Assembly: GCA_021158865.1 (NCBI GenBank)
Contig: JAGGSX010000109.1
Span: 1 to 10,040, forward strand
Direction of reading: 5' to 3'
DNA: 10,040 nt
Source: Thermoplasmata archaeon
GTDB taxonomy: Archaea > Thermoplasmatota > E2 > UBA202 > JdFR-43
How positions within the stretch are numbered: the stretch's first letter is position 1; each line of letters begins with the position of its first letter. Below the pieces are notes generated by a model. It was not told the origin of the DNA. It searched no databases and worked only from the letters and a program-made list of their open reading frames with translations. Positions 6,767 to 10,040 of this stretch are shown piece by piece. The translations under genes were made by a program, and so were the position numbers.

Positions 6767-6803
6767 AGCCAAAAATATATATAATTGACGATATTTCCTT
6801 TCA
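6767..6803 (+). promoter_or_regulatory. TATA box for a leaderless sufC-sufB transcript
   Basis: ATATATATAA at 6775-6784, preceded by an A-run that could act as BRE, is centred about 25 nt before the sufC ATG at 6804. The bases between are pyrimidine-rich and contain no Shine-Dalgarno match. Both facts suggest that transcription starts at or next to the ATG and that the mRNA is leaderless. Confidence 0.6.
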
Positions 6804-7523
6804 ATGCTAAAAGTAAGAAATGCATGGATTGAAGCGGACGGAAAGAAAATTTTGAAAGGGGTTAATCTTGAGGTTGGAAAAGGAGAGGTGCATGTCATAT
6901 TCGGACCCAATGGGTCTGGAAAATCCACCCTGCTGGCAGCGATAATGGGATTACCCTCATACAAAATTACAGATGGAGAAATAATTTTTAAAGGAAGAGA
7001 TATAAAAAATGAGCCAATATGGAAGAGAGCAAAAATGGGAATTGGTATAGCTTTTCAAAGTCCTCCTGAAATAAATTTAAAAATGAATAAGTTGCTGGAA
7101 AATTTGGATGGAAATATAGAAAAATATGCTAAAGAGTTGAGAATGGAAGAGTATATTGATAGAGATATAAACAAAGGTTTTTCTGGAGGTGAAAGAAAAA
7201 GAAGTGAAATTTTGCAAATTGCCATTCAACAACCTGACTTGCTATTGCTTGATGAACCTGAATCTGGAGTTGATATGGAAAATATATACATAATTTCAAA
7301 AGTTATAAATGAACTTTTAGAAAAAAACAAAAGAATAGTTGAAAGGAAAAGGTCAGCAGTTATTATAACTCATACTGGCTATATTCTTGATTTTATAGAT
7401 GCAAATCTTGCCCATGTAATGATGGATGGAAAGATAATATGCAAGGGTCCTCCAAGAGATGTTTTAGAAACAATAAAAAAGTATGGTTATGAAAAATGCT
7501 CAGCATGCGCAGAAGGTGATTAA
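6804..7523 (+). CDS. sufC: Fe-S cluster assembly ATPase SufC (SmsC)
   Basis: A 239-aa ABC-type ATPase that drives the SufB scaffold during iron-sulfur cluster assembly in the cytoplasm. Walker A is GPNGSGKS (34-41), the Q-loop region is FQSPPEI (84-90), the ABC signature is FSGGERKRSEILQ (126-138), Walker B is LLLLDEPESGVD (146-157) and the H-loop histidine is H190 (IITHTG). The motifs FSGGERKRSEI and DEPESGVD are of SufC type rather than of transporter ATPases. The C-terminus ends CSAC (C232/C235) plus four residues, which could carry a metal or thiol role; that is inference. No membrane subunit is nearby. The stop is followed directly by the sufB ATG. Confidence 0.95.
   Translation: MLKVRNAWIEADGKKILKGVNLEVGKGEVHVIFGPNGSGKSTLLAAIMGLPSYKITDGEIIFKGRDIKNEPIWKRAKMGIGIAFQSPPEINLKMNKLLENLDGNIEKYAKELRMEEYIDRDINKGFSGGERKRSEILQIAIQQPDLLLLDEPESGVDMENIYIISKVINELLEKNKRIVERKRSAVIITHTGYILDFIDANLAHVMMDGKIICKGPPRDVLETIKKYGYEKCSACAEGD
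7513..7519 (+). promoter_or_regulatory. Ribosome binding site of sufB, inside sufC
   Basis: AAGGTGA lies 4 nt before the sufB ATG at 7524 and overlaps the last sufC codons. The spacing is short, so coupling with sufC termination probably contributes to initiation. Confidence 0.5.
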
Positions 7524-8573
7524 ATGGATGAATTAAAAGAAGTTGGTTTTGATGAGAGTATGGGGAGAGCCGCCTCATTTTTGGTAGAAGATGATGAAGT
7601 AAAAAGAATTAAAAAGAAAGAAAAAATAGAAATAATGCCAATAGAAGACGCCCATGATAAATATGGAAAATTATTTTTTAAAGTCGTTGATAAAAATAAA
7701 GATAAATATACACGCCTTGCTTATGAAAAGGGACAGACAGGATATTTTATAAGAGTGCCATCAAATATGGAAATAATGCTGCCAATTCAAACTGCCTTTC
7801 TTTTAAAAAGCAACAATTTCAAACAGATTTTACATAATGTTGTTGTTTTAGAAGAAAATGCAAAATTACACATGATTTCAGGATGCACATCCATGCCAGA
7901 TTTAAAAGGAATGCACAGCAGCGTTACAGAATTTTATCTGAAAAAAAACAGCTATCTTACATATACAATGATTCATAGATGGGCAAAAGAAACAGAAGTT
8001 TATCCGAGAACAGGAGCAATACTTGATGAAAATTCAACATTCGTTTCAAATTATATTGCTTTAACTCCTGCAAAAATGATTGACTCATATCCAGTTGCAA
8101 TCTTAAATAAAAATGCAATAGCAAGATTTTATTCCATATTATATGCAAGAGAAAAAGCAAAATTTGATGTCGGAGCCATAGCAAAATTGAATGGAGAAGG
8201 GGCTAAAGCAGAAATAATAAGCAGAATCATATCATATAATTCAAATGTTATATCTCGCGGCTTAATAGAAGGAAATGCAAATAATTCAAAAGGGCACATG
8301 GAATGTAGTGGACTTATAATAAAAAATGGAATAATCCATACAATTCCCGAGTTAAAATCGACCGTTGAAAATGTTGATTTATCGCATGAAGCTGCCATAG
8401 GAAAAATAGCACAAGAACAGCTTAATTATTTAATGGCGAGAGGCATAGAAGAAGAGGAGGCAAAATCACTGCTCATAAGAGGTTTCCTCGATGTGAGTAT
8501 AAAGGGCTTGCCACCCCATTTAAATAAGGTTATAAGTAGAGTGGTTGACCTTAAAACAAAGGCAACTGCTTAA
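7524..8573 (+). CDS. sufB: Fe-S cluster assembly scaffold SufB (SmsB)
   Basis: A 349-aa SufB/SufD-family scaffold that would form a complex with SufC. The core beta-helix region shows ENAKLHMISGCTSMPDLKGM (111-130). Its C121 aligns by eye with the sulfur-accepting cysteine of bacterial SufB (motif EGCTAP). GHMECSGLII (257-266) places C261 at the position of the second essential SufB cysteine. LSHEAAIGKIAQEQL (286-300) gives the conserved His-Glu pair H288/E289, and SLLIRGFLD (315-323) is the SufC-contact end. Keeping both cysteines makes it SufB-like, not SufD-like. It is much shorter than bacterial SufB, as in archaeal two-gene SufBC (SMS) systems. The stop shares the TTAA palindrome with the convergent protease gene. 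Confidence 0.94.
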   Translation: MDELKEVGFDESMGRAASFLVEDDEVKRIKKKEKIEIMPIEDAHDKYGKLFFKVVDKNKDKYTRLAYEKGQTGYFIRVPSNMEIMLPIQTAFLLKSNNFKQILHNVVVLEENAKLHMISGCTSMPDLKGMHSSVTEFYLKKNSYLTYTMIHRWAKETEVYPRTGAILDENSTFVSNYIALTPAKMIDSYPVAILNKNAIARFYSILYAREKAKFDVGAIAKLNGEGAKAEIISRIISYNSNVISRGLIEGNANNSKGHMECSGLIIKNGIIHTIPELKSTVENVDLSHEAAIGKIAQEQLNYLMARGIEEEEAKSLLIRGFLDVSIKGLPPHLNKVISRVVDLKTKATA

Positions 8574-10040
8574 GGATATGGATTGAATGCTGGGTCACCA
8601 TAAAGCAAAAATTCATGAACGCAAACATATTTTTTATCAAGCACTCTTGTTTCTTTATTTTCATGCCCCCATTTCACTTTCTCGCTCCAGTCGCCGCTGA
8701 AATATAGCGGCGGCGTCCACATAAATGTGGAATTTGCATCCTCTGGCAAATATTCATTTTTTGCATTTCTTAGAGCCATTCCAATGCTGCTGTCATTTTC
8801 CAATAAATTTAAAATAATTTTTTCTCCAAGTAAAGAACCAAAATGCAAATCTGGATATTCATTATGAAATTTCAAATTTATGGTTGCATTTATGTATCCA
8901 TAGGCTCCAAATCCTTTGAATATTAAGCCCGGCTCTAAATAGCCGGGGTCTGCTGTATAACGTGTTGATGCGATAAAAGCATTGACTCCAGCATGTATAT
9001 ATGCCTGAGATAAACAATTTTCAGGTGGCAACCCTTCTATTTTTCCAACCAAGCAGCTTTCTATGAATGCAACGCTTGGATTGTATGGCATATTTACAAC
9101 ATGACGAACATCATAACTTCCCTTGCCTGATAGCCCAGTTTTTAATCCCATTCCAAATTGATCGAAATCAAGCATATCTCCAGCTTCATAAAGATAATAT
9201 GTTCCATGGTCAAAGGCAAATATATAATTGCTATTTAACTGGCATTTTCCTCCATTTCTTTCTAAGATAACTCCCTCACGCTGTGCATCAAGTCTGTAAC
9301 AGCTTTTGACATTCATTTTCCCTGTGATTAAATCATGGCTTATTCTCATATTTATAAACTTGCTCTCCCCGCTTGGAAATTTTGTAGGCTCGTCTCTAAC
9401 AGGACCAAAACCTATCACTCCTTTGAGTATGTTTACAAGAGGAGTTATAACTGGTATCTTTTGAAACTCTATTCCCGTGCCAGTTTGAACTGTTGCATTG
9501 TTTTTCCAATCTCCAAGTTTATTTATTATTTCATTGTAAAATATTGTTCTTGCAATCAATGCTGAACAATCTTCTGCATCATATCCTGTAACCCTGCCAA
9601 CAGCATTTTCCATTGTTGGATAATATGTAAAGCTATCATTTTCCATGTCATTTTTGTTGGGATCGATGTCACCATAAATAAAATCACTCGGCACGCCCCA
9701 TCCAAGCATGTAAGCACTATCGGGATTATGATAGTAATACATTGGAATCATTGTTGCGTCTCCAACTATTGCAACATAAATTGGATTCTTTTCATAATAT
9801 TGCCATAAGTTATGCAGATTATCTATGCCAGAAATTTTTGAAAGAATTTCATTCAATTTCTCATGTATTGAAAGAACATGTTCATTGCATGACTTGACTA
9901 AATATTCATTTTTAACAGGATATGCAACGCCGTCTATGCCAACACTTTCATTCCCTGCAAATGAAAAGCTACTGTTAGCAAAAACAATTCCATGGTGATA
10001 TGCTGTGAGATAAGGAGCCATGCTTGAAAGATTGTGCATT
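8570..10040 (-). CDS. C25 family cysteine protease, second paralogue (5' end outside window)
   Basis: The visible 489 residues, counted from the ATG at 10039, lack a signal peptide and begin inside a domain, so the true start is probably beyond the window edge. C25 features are YVAIVGDATMIPMYYY (88-103), VPSDFIYGDID (116-126), NAVGRV (145-150), the His motif FAFDHGTYY with H278, the Cys motif VAFIESCLVG with C329, ASTRY and the closing FLLYGDPAFNPYP. H278 and C329 are the expected catalytic pair, 51 residues apart against 42 in the other protease of this window. The protein stops directly after the catalytic domain, with no Ig-like domain. Several N-x-S/T sites suit an exported protein. It is only distantly similar to the upstream paralogue, so recent duplication is unlikely. 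Confidence 0.82.
   Translation of the reverse strand, partial: MHNLSSMAPYLTAYHHGIVFANSSFSFAGNESVGIDGVAYPVKNEYLVKSCNEHVLSIHEKLNEILSKISGIDNLHNLWQYYEKNPIYVAIVGDATMIPMYYYHNPDSAYMLGWGVPSDFIYGDIDPNKNDMENDSFTYYPTMENAVGRVTGYDAEDCSALIARTIFYNEIINKLGDWKNNATVQTGTGIEFQKIPVITPLVNILKGVIGFGPVRDEPTKFPSGESKFINMRISHDLITGKMNVKSCYRLDAQREGVILERNGGKCQLNSNYIFAFDHGTYYLYEAGDMLDFDQFGMGLKTGLSGKGSYDVRHVVNMPYNPSVAFIESCLVGKIEGLPPENCLSQAYIHAGVNAFIASTRYTADPGYLEPGLIFKGFGAYGYINATINLKFHNEYPDLHFGSLLGEKIILNLLENDSSIGMALRNAKNEYLPEDANSTFMWTPPLYFSGDWSEKVKWGHENKETRVLDKKYVCVHEFLLYGDPAFNPYP

Noticed and set aside
6400..6825. 141-codon open frame on the - strand across the kinase-sufC junction
   Set aside because: It is antisense to the kinase motifs and to the start of sufC, with low-complexity antisense composition and no family features.
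3966..10040. Defence island or mobile element
   Set aside because: No transposase, integrase, terminal repeats, restriction or toxin gene is present, and base composition and codon use look like the flanking housekeeping genes.

Overview
The window is archaeal chromosomal DNA, AT-rich, with tightly packed genes. The archaeal identity rests on the proteins: ribosomal L44e and S27e of the archaeal/eukaryotic type, aIF2-alpha, Nop10, a PAC2-family proteasome assembly chaperone, a HerA-type ATPase and a UPF0058 protein. TATA-like boxes lie about 25 nt upstream of start codons that have no Shine-Dalgarno sequence, which suggests leaderless transcripts. UPF0058, a two-gene SufC-SufB set and secreted C25 (gingipain-like) proteases point to a euryarchaeal-type lineage. 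A Thermoplasmatota relative is my best guess, but that is inference, not a sequence match.

Left part (129-3619, + strand): one information-processing operon, L44e - S27e - aIF2-alpha - Nop10 - PAC2 chaperone - HerA-like ATPase. L44e is followed by S27e after 1 nt, and every later junction is a start/stop overlap, so the whole cluster looks co-transcribed and translationally coupled. It joins translation (L44e, S27e, aIF2-alpha), RNA pseudouridylation/rRNA maturation (Nop10), proteasome assembly (PAC2) and a DNA-pumping-type ATPase. S27e (57 aa) and Nop10 (51 aa) are short genes that ORF scans with a length cutoff miss.

Middle (3620-6766, + strand): a 60-bp promoter-like gap precedes a UPF0058 small helical protein. 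Next comes a secreted C25 cysteine protease of 664 aa with signal peptide, propeptide-like region, catalytic His/Cys and a C-terminal Ig-like domain. Its stop overlaps the start of a PfkB/ribokinase-family kinase by ATGA.

Right part (6767-10040): a TATA box sits 25 nt before a leaderless-looking sufC, and sufB follows with no gap. This pair resembles the minimal two-component SUF-like (SMS) iron-sulfur scaffold: no SufS, SufU, SufE or SufD is present here, and SufB keeps both family cysteines. sufB converges with a second C25-family protease on the - strand, whose 5' part lies outside the window; the two stop codons share the palindrome TTAA.

No rRNA, tRNA, CRISPR array, insertion sequence or integrase was seen. 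No gene-free stretch exceeds 300 bases. The most unusual arrangement is the protease-kinase coupling and the flanking of the Fe-S genes by two divergent C25 proteases.
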